DNA from: Phytophthora quininea
Lineage: Eukaryota; Oomycota; Peronosporomycetes; Peronosporales; Peronosporaceae
NCBI GenBank assembly: GCA_011947345.1
Contig: JAAVTG010000693.1
Coordinates: forward strand, 124,001-188,000
Direction: 5' to 3'
DNA: 64,000 nt
The notes below the pieces were generated by a model, which saw nothing but the letters and a program-made list of their open reading frames with translations, had not been told where the DNA came from and did not search any database. The first letter of the stretch is position 1; each line of letters begins with the position of its first letter. A program made the position numbers and the translations under genes. This document shows, piece by piece, positions 45,301 through 58,303 of the stretch.

Positions 45301-48300
45301 ATAACTCAGTTCAAAGATCGACTATTGAGACGCCAGCGATCGACGATTTCCAAGATGAAGACAGTCTTTTAAAAGAAAGTAGACCGAAGCATGCAGCGGA
45401 TCCACTGTTACTAGTCATTATTATTATGGCTCAACTCGATCGTCTTTGTCAACCGTTTATCCCTAAACAAGGGAGTTTTCCTACGCTGCAACATCCTCCA
45501 GTAAATGTGACGGAATCTCTTCAAAAGAAAGCTGATGTTTGTGGTGTTTTTGAAGGAAGTTTCGAATCGTTTGGGATCCATTCCTGCAGTTCTACCTTTG
45601 ACACTTTAGCAGTTTTATTGAGGTATCTTAGCACCAAGAAGATGGATGTTACTGCACATGTTGCAGCTTGTTTTCAAAGCCTCCCCAAGATTCAATGCCA
45701 AGGAGACTGAGTTCAAGCAGTTCAGTTCAAATGTACTTGCTGCTCGCATGTATTCGTATCCTCCAAGCAAATCTTTCGCAGCTTTTACGGTCTGGAATGG
45801 CCAAGACAGTCATTCTTCTAGCAGAGTCCTGGGGAAAAGAACTGGATCAAATGCGAGCAGCGATCTTACAAGTCCGAGAAGTGTTGATGTCGTTGGTTGA
45901 CGTTAAGAATCGACGACAAATCTGCAGCGTCTTCGATACTGGTGGTGAAGTCGACACCACCACCAGAATCGCCGACGAAGCCACCACCACGCTCATGCAA
46001 GGGTTTGAATTATTCTTCCCATGCCAATGTCTTCGAAGACAATTCTGCTTGCACGTCCTCCATGACCGTCCAAGCGATCAGCCTGCAAGTTTATGGTGTG
46101 GAATTTTATGTCGTCGAGAGCTTTGGTCTATAGAAAGTTATCCCAAGTCTAAGGCCACTTTACTAGGCCCTTTACTACGAAGAATGGCGGACGACTCGCT
46201 CATCATTCGACTACTCCCATTGCAACCGATAGAAGCGGTTAATTCGACTTTACCAGTTATGGAAATGTATCGCGTTTTGCTCGATCGGATGGCAGCAGAT
46301 TTTACCCGGAGCTTAGGCAAAGTCGTGGATGTTCGGCCGCTGTCAAGTATACGACGAGAGACGACAACTAACGTCGTTTTTGAAGCCTTCGCTGGACTAC
46401 AAAAACACCTATCGAGTTGGGCATCTACCGTTGACGAATGGAGCGTGAAATACGACGATAAAGGATTAGATATTGACATCGTTAAGCGTGTCTCGAACAT
46501 CATTGAGCGGACATTCCGAGTAGACGAACAAGACTTGAATCAAGTCCCCACTGCGTGGCGCTGCTTTATCGAATTTGTACTGGCTGTAGTCGCTCAAAGC
46601 TGTGACGTTCTGGCCCAAGTGACCACTAAAGAGCCCTACCCAAGCCCAACGCACGGCTACAGCAACAACGAACATTTGGACGACCCACTCCACTCGAAGA
46701 TGCTGCAGACAGTCGAAAACTCGATCGTTGGCCAAGTACTGCCATCTTTAATTGTGAGCTTGTTCGAGTTCAGCAACAATTCTCTGTTTGCATGTTCGTT
46801 GCTGCCAAGTGTTAAGAAACTATTGCGGTTGGTCGACGGACTCAATCAACGAGACAATTCAGCTGAAGCAGCAGAGAGGAATTTCGTCGAAGCGGCCGCG
46901 ACTTCAATTTCTTCAAAAGCAGCTCAAAAGCCCAGCAACGGAAGTTTCCGGCGTAAAAGCGAAGGGAATTTGCTGTCCGCTCGCAGTGAAGACGAGAGAA
47001 ACAATACTAAAAGAAGTTTAACTACAGCTGACGCCATGGCGCTGCCTTGGTACTACCGACTAGAAAAAGAACTAGCCATTTTGGCCACCGAGATGGCGAT
47101 GACTCTGGTCATCGGAGATCCCAGTTGTACGATTGATTTTGGACAAAGTCCAACCGAAAAAGGTATTGGTAAAATGCCAGAACGATGGGCTCTTAGTCCG
47201 TTGTTTCGTGGAGGACTGGATTTGAAGTTGTTTGGGAAATGCTCAAAGCCAAATACCCGAGTCGTTGTGCACACGCCTTTTACAACGGACGAATCTCGTC
47301 CGTTCACGTTGGTGCTGCCTCCTCAACCTGGATGCCAAGAGTTACATCCATTAAAAGAGCTACCTACCCATAGCAATTACCGGCATGTCGTCTCTTTGGA
47401 ATCCATCCAAGAGTTTCTGCAGAATGGCAACAATGTCGAGTTTATGAATAAATTATGTGATTGGGTCCGTGACGTCTACGCGAGGCGAGATCCGTCGTAT
47501 CGGATGCTAATGCGTCAGGCTCAACTTGCGATGAATTTAAAAGCTTCGACAAATTCTACTGAGCGACAGATCCACTTGAACGACATTAAGATTGAGTGCG
47601 CATTCTTCGCAGCACTGTTGCATCATCAACTGCTGGGAATTCAAGCGTATCACTTCGCTTTGGGGCTGTCGATATCACCACCGGAGCAACGGAAATCACT
47701 ACCACAAGCCTTTCAAAAATTATGGCAACGAGTCGCACAGTTACGACGGTGGATCGCTACACAAAAGACCGAGATTAAAAATGCTCCACTCGATGATTCA
47801 ATGGGAAGCCCACTTGACCGAATCCTCTGTCTGCAGCAGACCATTCTAGACCATTGTAAACTGCTGCTCGTGGTGACTATTCACGAAGAGAAGGAACATT
47901 TAAACCTGCAGCTAGATGGCGGGTATATCCCGCCGTATCATCCAGCTTATTTGGTATCGTCAAGCTCCTCTTTCAAGCGTTCTTCACACTCGGTTAAAAG
48001 ACACTTACAAGCGTCGTATACAGAGGAAAAACTACCGTTCTTAGTGGCTTTCCCAGAGTCAAAATGGAGGGTAATACGCGTCCTTTTCCATACCATAATT
48101 CGATGGAAAGCGCTGATCAAATTCACACTAGAAACGTCAGGAAATATTGCACAAGAAGCGTTCGATTTCGTCACTTCGGAGGAACCAGTATCTTCGAGTA
48201 ACTCCATCAAAGATCTACTCGTAGATCCGTGTCGTCGAGTGAGCTGCTCTATCCGCGGGTTGGAATCGGTTTACGAATTGCTCACTATGGTGGGTTTCGA

Positions 48301-51300
48301 CTCGATCCAAGCAGATATCGTCAGCCAATTCGCACAAGTGTTCGCGTTCCACAAACCTGACAATATTACCTTCAGGGCATCTCAAAATGCTGGGTACTTT
48401 TACTGCAGTCTCCATCATGAGGCGTTCTATGAATTAGTTGGGTATTTGACCGAGACGATGACCAGCAAAGCCGCAATGATGGAGGGCGAAAACCCTACAA
48501 CGTTTTGGATTGTGATTCAGCTGTTAAGCGTCTGGGGTGTGCACTTCAACCACCACCAATTTGAGTTCGTGAGTGACATTGGAATTTTAAATGTGATCCA
48601 AGAAATGATCGAGTCGATATCCAGAAATTCCAGTCGACTAAGAGATATATTGTGGGTTCTCTTCCGCTACATCTGCGTGCAGTTTGCTGTACAGAACGAG
48701 CAAGAAACTTATGTGCCTACATTCCCGGTATTGGCAGGAGTTTTCGAGCTGCTTTTTGAGGAAGCGATCGCGATCTCTAGTGGGTCTTTCCCATTGATTG
48801 AAAAGGAGGTTAAACAAGTGGAAACTCCAGCTTCCGCTGCTGTACGAAGGAGTTTTGAGATTATTATCCTACCACGGAGGTTTTCAGCGCAAAGCAGAGG
48901 TGTGAGCTTCATATACAATGAGATGATCGCTCCGTCCGGGTCGGAAGTGACGTCCATGTCTCCTTTATTAAAACCGAATGAATTCAGCGTCACAACGTGG
49001 TTGTTTATCAACACTCTACCTCCTGGAAATAAGGATGTATTACCATCGATTCCAGACCGCCAGCTAGTGTTTCTACGTGGTGCAGGACATGAAATTTCTC
49101 TTTACTTATTGTTGATACCAGAAAGTGTCGACAACTATCAGCTTGAAGTCGGAATACTCATGGATTTGAGTGGCGAATCGACTAAGAATCGGGTGTGGGA
49201 ACGTATGCTATCGAAGCAAATTGTAACAGGTGGAAAGTGGATCCACGTTGCAGTTGTCATGGAGGCATCCAAGCTGCGTTTATACTTGAACGGAGTGCTG
49301 GACAGTCAACGTTCTCTTGCCGTGCAAAGTATTCCGATATGGGGCTCTGGAAGTATCGACCTTCCCTTCCAATTTGGACGAATTTCATCGGATTCTGCAC
49401 CAATTTCAACGGCGGTTAGTTTTCTGTCGGGGACATTTGGAATGTCGAAACCAACGGATTGGGAACCATCGAATAATGCTGCTTCTTTTCCAGATAAACC
49501 ATCTCGGAAGTCAACAGCTTTTAAGTGTTTCGAAGGCTGGTTGGGTCACTTCCGTTTTCACAATCGGTCGCTGTCTCCGATTCACGTTCGAATTGTTTTT
49601 GATGAAAAGAAAACCCCGTCGTTGTCACTAGAGTTTGATCCCTCGAAAGTGATGGAACTTCATGCTCTGCTGATTTTATTAAGCTCTTCTGCTGAAGGGT
49701 TAGTGCACTTTACAGCCCAATTCTCGAAGTGGATGATGGTACTTTGGAAAACCTTTTGGGTAGTAATTCTGCGGTGATGCAGCTGTCTGCTATACGAGTT
49801 TTACGTGCCTTCCTGCCATACCAAAATCCGCTAGAAGTATCGAACGTTCTCTTGCAGAACGACACTCATCTGGAGCTACTAGGGTTCAACTCTGTCGAGG
49901 ATGTCTTCGTTCAGCAAGTTTGTCGACTGATTGGATTCTGCATAAGCTCCTGCTCTTCAAGTGAAATTACTAAAGACAGCAACGGAAATATTAACATTCC
50001 GTGGACACTTATGCTAGCACAAGGAATCCATGCAAACTATTTCTCAGTGGAAAGTCGTGGAGATATTAATCCACAAACAGATCTACCAGAAGACATTGAG
50101 ACTCAATACCAGTCGTCCAAGCGTCAATGTCTAACGTTGGCGAACGAACTTGTTGGGTTATTGCATCACTTGTTCCGGTGTTCTAATGAATCGTGGAGAG
50201 AAAGTGTCGTACGAATCATGACGAAGACTTCCGTCAACTACTCGACTTCATATGAAGATGATGCAAATGTTGTTCAATTTGGAAGGTATTCGCTTCGTTT
50301 AGCCACTATTAAGCGAGTGGAGACTGTCGGAGCGTTGTTTACTTTCAGTGGAGCTACTGATTTCCTGCGTCCTGGAGTTGTAGTAGAACTGCGAGGCTCA
50401 CGCGAATGTGCTCAAATTCTTTCGCTAGAGAATCAAGTCTCAGCTCTTCCGACTCCAAACGTAGCAGATATCACTCCTGAACCAGTTAAAACATTCAGTT
50501 CAAGGGCGCACGTCCACTTGATCAACAGATCGACTTCTCCAGCAGGTGATTGGTACAGTAAAGTGTTTGACTGGATTGCCAGACATAAGAGCAAGCAGAC
50601 AGCGTATTCAGTCGTAAATGTTGAAGAATTGGCTCCTGCTGCAGCCAACAACCCCAATCAAACTTTGCATCCTGGGATTATCTACAGCATGGCCAGCGGA
50701 GACTTGAAGAGTCTGATTGACAGCGCTGAAGACGCACTTCCTGCCTTAATTCCTGGCGACTCGGATGGTGTGGCTAGAAGTGCTGGAGATCGTCTTTTAT
50801 CGATGCAAAATGGCTGCATGCTACTAAAAATTCTAGTCCAAATTGCGGGATGTGGAGGTGGTGATGAACTTCTAGCAAGGCCAAGTTTAATTGATGTTGT
50901 CATCCAACTTGCAGTCCGTGAAGACTCCAATCCGAAACATGAAACTCTTGATCAAGCGGAGAGGAAAGTCAGTGCTCTTCGTCGAGAAGTTTACTCTGCA
51001 TTGATGGAGCTTGGTGAAGAAGGAGAAGGAGAGTTAGCTTGCTACTACTCTGGTGGTGAAAGTTACAACAATTCTTTGCCATCTCCAGGTCCAGAAGGTG
51101 AAGACGATCTCGATTGCAATGATATAGCAAATATTGGTTATCAAACTCAACGGATTGAAGCAGATAATGAAGTTAACAACTCTGACGAAGTCAGACCGGA
51201 CAGTGCTAGTTGGAAGGAAGTCGAGCGACCCGTTAACATGGAGGCCGAAGATGAAGACGAAGATGACGGTGAAGATGATGACGACGACAGTTTAGAGGAT

Positions 51301-54300
51301 GGTGAGGACGAAGATGAAGACGAAGATGGAGATGCTGAAGAATCTCGAGCCGAGTTTGTAGAGGAACTCATGCTGATGGGATTCCCTGAAGATTGGTGTG
51401 TATTGGCCTTAAAACAGACGGAGAACGATATCGTGAGTGCCTCGGCTTGGATCGTCGATAATCTCGAGTATCTAAGCAAACTGCAGTCTTCTATGGATAA
51501 AGAGCGAGATAAGAATCGTGATTCTCCACGCTTTGATGAAGAAGACGATGATATCAACGAAAACACTCCAACATCACCCCTACTAGTTTCCAACAGCTGG
51601 ATCCAACCAACGACCGACGAAATCATTAGCTCTGGTGGTGATACCAACAATACTGAGACTTGTGACAAGGAAACTAATGGGATTCCACCGCTGAGTGATA
51701 AGGAAATGGGACGGAAGCTCTTGGAGAGATGTACTTCCCTTTTGAAGACGGAGGTTACCTCTCGAACACCAAGTCGCGGTTTTTAAAGACATGGCGAACT
51801 GACGCCATGGAGATGAAAGCGAAAGGCTCTACATCTACAGCAGAACCAATCGGTGAAGACGACAAAGCCACGTCTCCATTCGATGAAGCTTTCGACAAGG
51901 AGATCAGTCTTTTGGGCCTGCGGAGCTTGCTCAAACTTCTTAAAATGTTTGAAAATACGCTGGCGATTCTGTATGCTCGGCAATGCTTGGTGACATTGAT
52001 CCAGCAACTCAGAAGTACGTCGACGATTCTGTACGATCAACTCTTTAAGCTGATGAAGTTGACACTTCTGCGAGGTGATCAATTCACTGTTTTTCAAGTG
52101 CGAAGAAGTGGAGATCAGCAATTAGAGGAAAAATCTATCGATCAAGTGTTTACATTGGCGTGTAAGTACTTCACCAGCCACGATTCGATTGGATTCACCA
52201 CCACCGCTTTCGACTTCTGTCTGGATCAACTAGAAATTGGCGCGTCAGATAAACTGTACGAAGCTGTTCTGTGGACTCAACGAGAGCTGCAAAGATGTGA
52301 TAATACTGTGAATGAGGAGCCCGCCGTCGAACTCGCTGTGTGGATATTAGACGCTCTACTCACAAGTCCAATCACTTTTCCTCCCGAGTATGTCGCGAAT
52401 GTCATTCACCGCCTTCGATGTTGTCTCGGAACAGCGAATTTGCCACTGAAATTTATCGCTCTGCGAACGATTAGCAGGTTGCTATCGGCGGTGGAGAAAG
52501 GTATCGTTCGACTTGATGTCGACGACTTCATCACCGCAGCCCGACTCCGCCACCACCGCGAAGTCGCTCAAGATCGCCTACTGTTTTCTCAATACCTTCA
52601 GGGCTACGTGGAGTTGATCTACGTGCTTCAGCGTCATCAACAGACTGGAGCTTTATCGTCTACACTATCTACAGCACCTAAAACAAAGGCTGGAAATTTC
52701 TCGTTAACTTTCGATCGGAAACGAAGTCGAAGCAGTTTATTATCGTTTGCGGAAGACGGTTTGAGTGTATCGTACTCTGGTAATGAAGTGTGGAAAGCAG
52801 CATGTGCAGTCGTGGGGTTCTCCACGGGCATTCACTCGTGGGTGGTTCGTATCGAGAAATCGAGTTCGCCTTATTTATTCGTTGGCGTGGCAACACGTCA
52901 AGCCAACCTCGACTCCTTCCTTGGAGCGGACGATCAATCGTGGGGGTTTATCGGGGACAAAGCGCTCTACTACCAACGCAATCGTGTTCGTGCTTATGGA
53001 GAGACTTTCACGGAAGGAGACTGCATTGGTTTGCGTTTAGACTGCGAGAAAGGGGAGTTGTCTTTCAGTAAGAACGGAGTCGATCTAGGCGTAGCTTTCG
53101 ACAATATCGTCGGCGAAGTGTGTCCTGCTATCGCCTTCTACTCGTCATCAGAAACTTTCGTTTGAACAAGATAGTGGCGTAAGTAGTAACGGCACTGACA
53201 ACGACGAAATCTCTTCAACAGGTGAAGGCGGTGGTGGAAGTATCGAAGATTGTTTGATTGCTTGTGAAGTCCTGGATAACTGGGTGTCGAATAAACCAAT
53301 GCGGACCGAGTTGTTGTCTGCAGCTTTGAAAATGACGACTGCGTGGCTCACTGGAGCAACGAAATACGTGACGACAAGGTCTGGCAAGTCACTGTGGGTG
53401 GATGTCACCAAGGAGAGCTGTAACGAACTGGGGTTTCCACCTGAAGATCGTGTACGAACCCCTCGAGGCGATGGCGTCGTGGTCGGTGTGGCTACTGGAA
53501 GAGTTTGGGTGGAAGTTGATGGGGAAGCTGGTGCTTGGCACTTCCATCCGTCCAAATTACGGGCAGTAAATCCGATACCAATTACTCAGGAATCAACAGC
53601 TAGCACAATATCGTTCAGTCTTTCTGAACAGCAATTTACAGAGTATGGGGAGCACAAGTTGTGGTGTCTTGCTGTCGACCGTGAGCTGCTGACTATCGTC
53701 AACGATTTCTGCGAGGTGTCACGAGTGAATCCTTGGAATTTAACGCCAATTCAACTGCTCAATCTGATCAACGAGAAGACCTCGACGCTGGAGCAGACCA
53801 GTATGGCAAACATCCTTTCCTTACCTCAAGAACAGCGTGAACTGATGATCGTCGCTCGGTTCGCAATACTTCGCTTTGGCAACATTTATGTGAGTCGAGC
53901 GACGCCGTTCTTCGACTTGACGTGGCATTATTTCTTACCCGAGACGAGTTCGTTGCCTTGTCGATTGATCGCACACTGCCGTGGTAGTTTATTCGTCTGT
54001 GTGAAGAACTCGTTGTTCACTGCGTTAATGGAGAAGACGGCCAACTCACCGAAGAAGGCTGATGATGAGTACGATTACCCTGAGGATCTACCGCAACTCC
54101 AAGTGAATCGCTTGAAAGCTGCGGCGGCGAAATGTCATCAAGACACCATCGACAGCCTCTTCCTGTCGCTCTTCGGACAGTCCTTTGAAGAGCTCCACTT
54201 CTTGCCATTAAAGACGTTACGAATGGTTTACTCGCATCCCATGGACGACGGCCAGCTTCGTAGCTTTAAAGTGAAATTTGAAGGCGAAGGCGTCGACGAC

Positions 54301-55515
54301 TATGGCGGTCCATATCGAGAGTTCTTCTCGCAATTCTTCGCTGAGTTGCAAATGCTTCACGAGGCTGAAGGTAAAGAATCGGACGTCTCGGTGTCTTGTT
54401 GTATGTTGCCGTTCTTCTTGCCCAGTCCGAACTGGAGGAATGGCGTTGGTGCCAACCGTGAAAAGTTCGTCATCAACGGAGCATTGATCTGCACGCAGTC
54501 CAAACGAACCGACCACAACGACCGTGAAAGCGCAGAGGAGAAGCGTCAACTCTACTGCGAAATGTTCTTCTTCCTCGGTCAAATGTTTGGCATTTGCTTA
54601 CGAACTCGCGTGTGTATTCGCTTGGACTTGGCCATGTCGGTGTGGAAGCAACTGGTTGGCGAAGACGATTCAAACCCGGAGAACGCTTTGGAGACGCTGA
54701 AGGAGGTCGATTTCGTCGCGTATTCACTGTATAAGACCTTGAAAGGGATCGCAGAAGCGTCAGTAGGGGAGAATGCACGACATAATGAGCTGGAAGAGCA
54801 GCTCGAAGCAATGGACTTGAACTTCACCACTGTGCTGTCTGATGGACGCACCGTCGAGCTCTGCGCTGATGGCAACAACACGGTAGTAACATTGAGCAAT
54901 TTAGACACGTATTTGGAGTTGATGCTGAAGACACGGACCCAGGAGACTGCAGAAGTGATGAACATCATGAAACAGGGACTTCACTCAATCATGCCAGCGT
55001 CTGCATTGGCGCTTCTTACGTGGAGTGAGCTGGAGAAGCGCATGTGCGGCGTAGCAGAAGTCGACGTGAAGCTTCTGCAGGCCAACACCGAATACGACGA
55101 AGAGCTATCGCCAACTGACGAATTCATCCAAAGGTTCTGGCGAGTGCTGGAGAGTTTGGAGTCTGAAGACAAGCGGGCATTCCTGCGGTTCGTTTGGGCC
55201 CGTTCACGACTCCCTCAGAGCTCGGCGCAATTCACACAAAAGTTCAAGATCCAGGCACTTGCATCTTCAGGGACAGACAACAATTCTACAGGATCAACAG
55301 CAGCAACAGGAGGTTGGATGGACTCACAGATGCCCAAGTCCCATACCTGCTTCTTTGCGTTGCAGCTTCCTCGATATTCTAGCGATGATATTTGTCGAGA
55401 CCGACTGCTTTACGCCGTCCGGAACTGCATCGAAATGGATGGAGACTTCCGTCTTGCAGACACCGAGATGACAGGATGGACAGGCATCAGCCCCACAGAC
55501 CAACTCCGAATCTAA
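42364..55515 (+). CDS. Giant HERC-like HECT E3 ubiquitin ligase (RCC1, LamG-like, UBA, SPRY, HECT)
   Basis: One gene of about 13.15 kb, about 4,385 aa, apparently without introns. Order: helical N-terminus; seven RCC1 repeats at about 44.0-45.2 kb (e.g. FGRNDYGQLG); a long helical region; a concanavalin/LamG-like domain at about 48.9-49.6 kb (WIHVAVVMEASKLRLYLNG); an acidic stretch then a UBA domain at 51.34-51.48 kb (LMLMGFPEDWCVLALKQTEN); a SPRY domain at 52.75-53.16 kb; and a HECT domain at 54.1-55.5 kb with the catalytic Cys in SHTCF (codon 55348-55350) and FEGEGVDDYGGPYREFF. Single bases are missing at 42750-42752, 43116-43119, 43592-43595, 43677-43681, 45671-45674, 49697-49699 and 51780-51784, and two near 53151-53165. 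The size and domain mix resemble HERC proteins; the substrate is unknown. Confidence 0.85.
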
Positions 55516-55555
55516 AGAACATGTACAAAACTTGTTAAGATGGGTAGACTGCAAC

Positions 55556-57079
55556 TTACTTGTTGGTCTGCTTCTGCTTCTTGTTCTTCCTGTGCTGCTG
55601 CTCCTGCCGCTTCGCCTTGCGGGCGTGCACCTTGTCGTCGAATCCACGTTCCGTGAGGCGCATCTTGGCCATTCGAGTGGCAGTGGTAACATCGTTCAGC
55701 AGCTTCAGCACTTGCTTTTCAGGAGCCTGGGACTCGTAGTCCTCCATCTTCTTGCCGATCTTGTCTTCGACGTTCTGCAGCAGCTCGATATCATGCTGTG
55801 TCACGAGAGAAATCGCCTGACCGCTGCGTCCTGCACGAGCGGTACGACCCACTCGGTGAATATAGTCGTCTGCATCTCTAGGCAGGTCAAAGTTAAGTAC
55901 AATGTCTACTTCCGGGATATCCAGACCACGACTGGCGACGTCCGTGCTGATGAGGATGTGGCTCAGTCCGCTCTTGAACTTGCCGAGCGCAGCCAGACGC
56001 CTGTTCTGTGACATCATCGAGTGCAGCGTCACGCATTTGGTGCCTAACTCGTTACCGATTTCGCCCACGAGCTCGCACATTTTGCACGTCGACACGAAGA
56101 TCATCATGGAGCGCAGCTGGCGCTTGGAAGCTGCAGCGTCCAGCAACTTCTCGATATCTTGGTCCTTCTTCTTCTTGCTAATCTTCTTACGGTCGTCTTC
56201 TTCATCCTCTTCAGTCGGGTCCAAGAGCTTCATCAAGTACATGACGTACGTCATCTTGACCTGCGCCGGGATGAATAAATAAAACTGCTTCAACGTAGTC
56301 ACCGTCTTCACACTGGGGGTCGCATCAAAGCGGAAGGCATCCTCCGACAGCGCCGTATGCTCCAGTCGGTCCAAATTCGCCGTCATAGTGGCGGAAAACA
56401 GCAGCGTCTGCCTCTTCTCGGGCAGTCTGTCGAAGATGAAGCTGAGATCCTTGGCGAACGACACGTCCAGCAGTCTGTCGGCTTCGTCCAGCACCACAAA
56501 CTTGACCAATTTAATATTGGGTGGGTCCACACGCAGCAAATGGTCTCGGAATCGACCTGGAGTGGCCACAATGATGTGCGGACGTTGCTGCAGCTCCAGC
56601 GACTGTTTCAGCATGTCCACGCCGCCCACAATGACGGCACAGCGCACAGCCATCGAGCTGCCGAAGGCATTGAACTGGTCTGCAATCTGGTAGGCCAGCT
56701 CCCTCGTAGGCGTCAGCACCAAGGCGAAAGGACCGTATGGGTCCTTACTGAGACTGTGCAAGATGGGTAGCGCGAAGGCCGCTGTCTTACCGCTACCAGT
56801 CTGCGCACAGCCAATCACATCCCTTCCTGAAAGGATAGGAGGGATGCAATGGTTCTGCACTGGCGTAGGATGGCGGATGCCCAGTAATTCGCAGCGTTTG
56901 ACCAGCCACGGGTCCAGACCCAACTTCAGGAAGGAAATCAGGACGTTGGAGGCGTCTTGGACCTGAACTTTCACACTGGGAGTAGGATCAGACACTTCTT
57001 CATCACTGGAGGAAGTAGCAGACGGAGTTGGGGCCTTGGGAGCTGCAGGACGACGACGCTTGCCGAACAGAACGCTCAT
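55556..57079 (-). CDS. DDX49: DEAD-box ATP-dependent RNA helicase DDX49/Dbp8
   Basis: Nucleolar helicase for small-subunit rRNA processing. All helicase motifs are present in order: Q motif (GLDPWLVKRCELLGIRHPTPVQ), I AQTGSGKT, Ia PTRELAYQ, GG, Ib ATPGR, II DEAD (VVLDEADRLLD), III SAT, IV MMIFVST, V STDVASRGLD and VI HRVGRTARAG. The KDPYGPFALVLTPTRELAYQ context and overall order fit the DDX49/Dbp8 group. An acidic/Lys insert (TEEDEEDDRKKISKKKKD) lies between the two RecA domains. 507 aa, no intron. ATG 57079 (MSVLFGK) is used; a GTG 18 nt upstream is not a likely start. It is convergent with the HECT gene (40 nt) and divergent from HCCS (141 nt between starts). Confidence 0.92.
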   Translation of the reverse strand: MSVLFGKRRRPAAPKAPTPSATSSSDEEVSDPTPSVKVQVQDASNVLISFLKLGLDPWLVKRCELLGIRHPTPVQNHCIPPILSGRDVIGCAQTGSGKTAAFALPILHSLSKDPYGPFALVLTPTRELAYQIADQFNAFGSSMAVRCAVIVGGVDMLKQSLELQQRPHIIVATPGRFRDHLLRVDPPNIKLVKFVVLDEADRLLDVSFAKDLSFIFDRLPEKRQTLLFSATMTANLDRLEHTALSEDAFRFDATPSVKTVTTLKQFYLFIPAQVKMTYVMYLMKLLDPTEEDEEDDRKKISKKKKDQDIEKLLDAAASKRQLRSMMIFVSTCKMCELVGEIGNELGTKCVTLHSMMSQNRRLAALGKFKSGLSHILISTDVASRGLDIPEVDIVLNFDLPRDADDYIHRVGRTARAGRSGQAISLVTQHDIELLQNVEDKIGKKMEDYESQAPEKQVLKLLNDVTTATRMAKMRLTERGFDDKVHARKAKRQEQQHRKNKKQKQTNK

Positions 57080-57220
57080 CTCGACGTTGATTGACACATG
57101 ACACAGCCAGTCAAAATGATGGGCTCGTCCATGTGTCTAAATTATATGTGATGTGTGCTGACGTGAAGTTACTATTAGAATTTTGCCCACTACATTTCCA
57201 GCCGCACACTTTTCAAGAAG

Positions 57221-58125
57221 ATGACGGCCGACGTAAATGCTGCTGCGGCTGCTGGCTGTCCGCACAAGAAGGCAGCGGCTGGCTGCCCTGTGGACCATGA
57301 GCACGGTCTGAATGCCGAGATGATGCGCATGGCGGCTCATCCTGGCGGCGTCTCGGTCAACGGCTCGGGGCTGTCCAAAGCTCGCGCTGTGTCGTCCATC
57401 CCCAAGGGAGACTTCACTCCAGAGCACCAGAAACAGGACCAGGACAAGTGGGAGTACCCCAGTGAGGACATGTACTTTAAGGCCATGAAGCGCAAGGGCT
57501 GGGCGCCCGACGCGCAGCAGATGAAGACCATCGTGGCCATCCACAACACGGTCAACGAGCAGAGCTGGCGAGAAGTGCTCAAGTGGGAGGAGCTGCATCC
57601 GTACGAAAAGTTTCTCGATCATTATATTTTATGATTAGTTTAACTTGTATTTGTAATTTTTTTGTAGAGCAAAGGAACCGGTGAAGCTCAAGAAGTTCAT
57701 GGGTAAGCCGACGGAGTACAGTCCCAAGGCCAAGATCATGAACACGTTGGGATGGTAAGGATGTTTATATTTTTATTGTTTAATTTGATCTATATATAAT
57801 GTTATTTTTATGCAGGTCGGTGCTGCCATTTGATCGTCACGACTGGATCGTGGATCGTGACGGCAAGGAAGTGCGCTATGTGATCGACTTTTACTCTGGC
57901 CAGCCGGAGCCTGGTCGTCCGCTGTCGGTGTATCTGGACGTGCGTCCGGCGCTGGACTCGGTGGAAGGAGCTGTGGATCGCCTGCGATGGCAGTTTAACG
58001 AGAAGATTCGTCCATTCCTGCCGTTCGGAGGAGCTGCGTTTGGCGGCGCGAAGAAGTCTTCGGGTGCAGAAGCTCCTCAAGCTGAGCAGAGTGGCAACTC
58101 GACTGTCACCCCCAAGACCAACTAG
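57221..58125 (+). CDS. HCCS: Holocytochrome c synthase (cytochrome c haem lyase), three exons
   Basis: Attaches haem to apocytochrome c in the mitochondrial intermembrane space. The N-terminus has two Cys-Pro haem-regulatory motifs ([14 protein letters not shown]). The core reads [71 protein letters not shown] and [11 protein letters not shown], with the essential His in VAIHN and RHDW. Exons: 57221-57609, 57668-57754 and 57816-58125; introns of 58 and 61 nt. The first donor is GTTTCT, unusual but needed for YEKAKEP to continue; phase is consistent. 261 aa. The C-terminal tail is low complexity. Only one HCCS is visible; whether it also serves cytochrome c1 cannot be told. Confidence 0.93.
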
Positions 58126-58303
58126 ATTTTACGCTTTTCCTTGTGTAGGGTGGTCCGAAGCTATTGCAGCTTCGTTCCTGGAGAAGACGTCGACAATAGC
58201 AGTGTATTGACAACAGCTCACTCTTTGCAGTTTGATTGTGTATGTGCTAGATCCGGAAGAGCCACCAAGGGCGGCGCTTCATTCGGAGAAGATCGAGCTC
58301 AAG

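Noticed and set aside
53254..53260. Separate HECT gene starting at a TTG near 53254
   Set aside because: The frame connects upstream to the SPRY domain when two missing bases are allowed; no promoter or ATG supports a separate gene.
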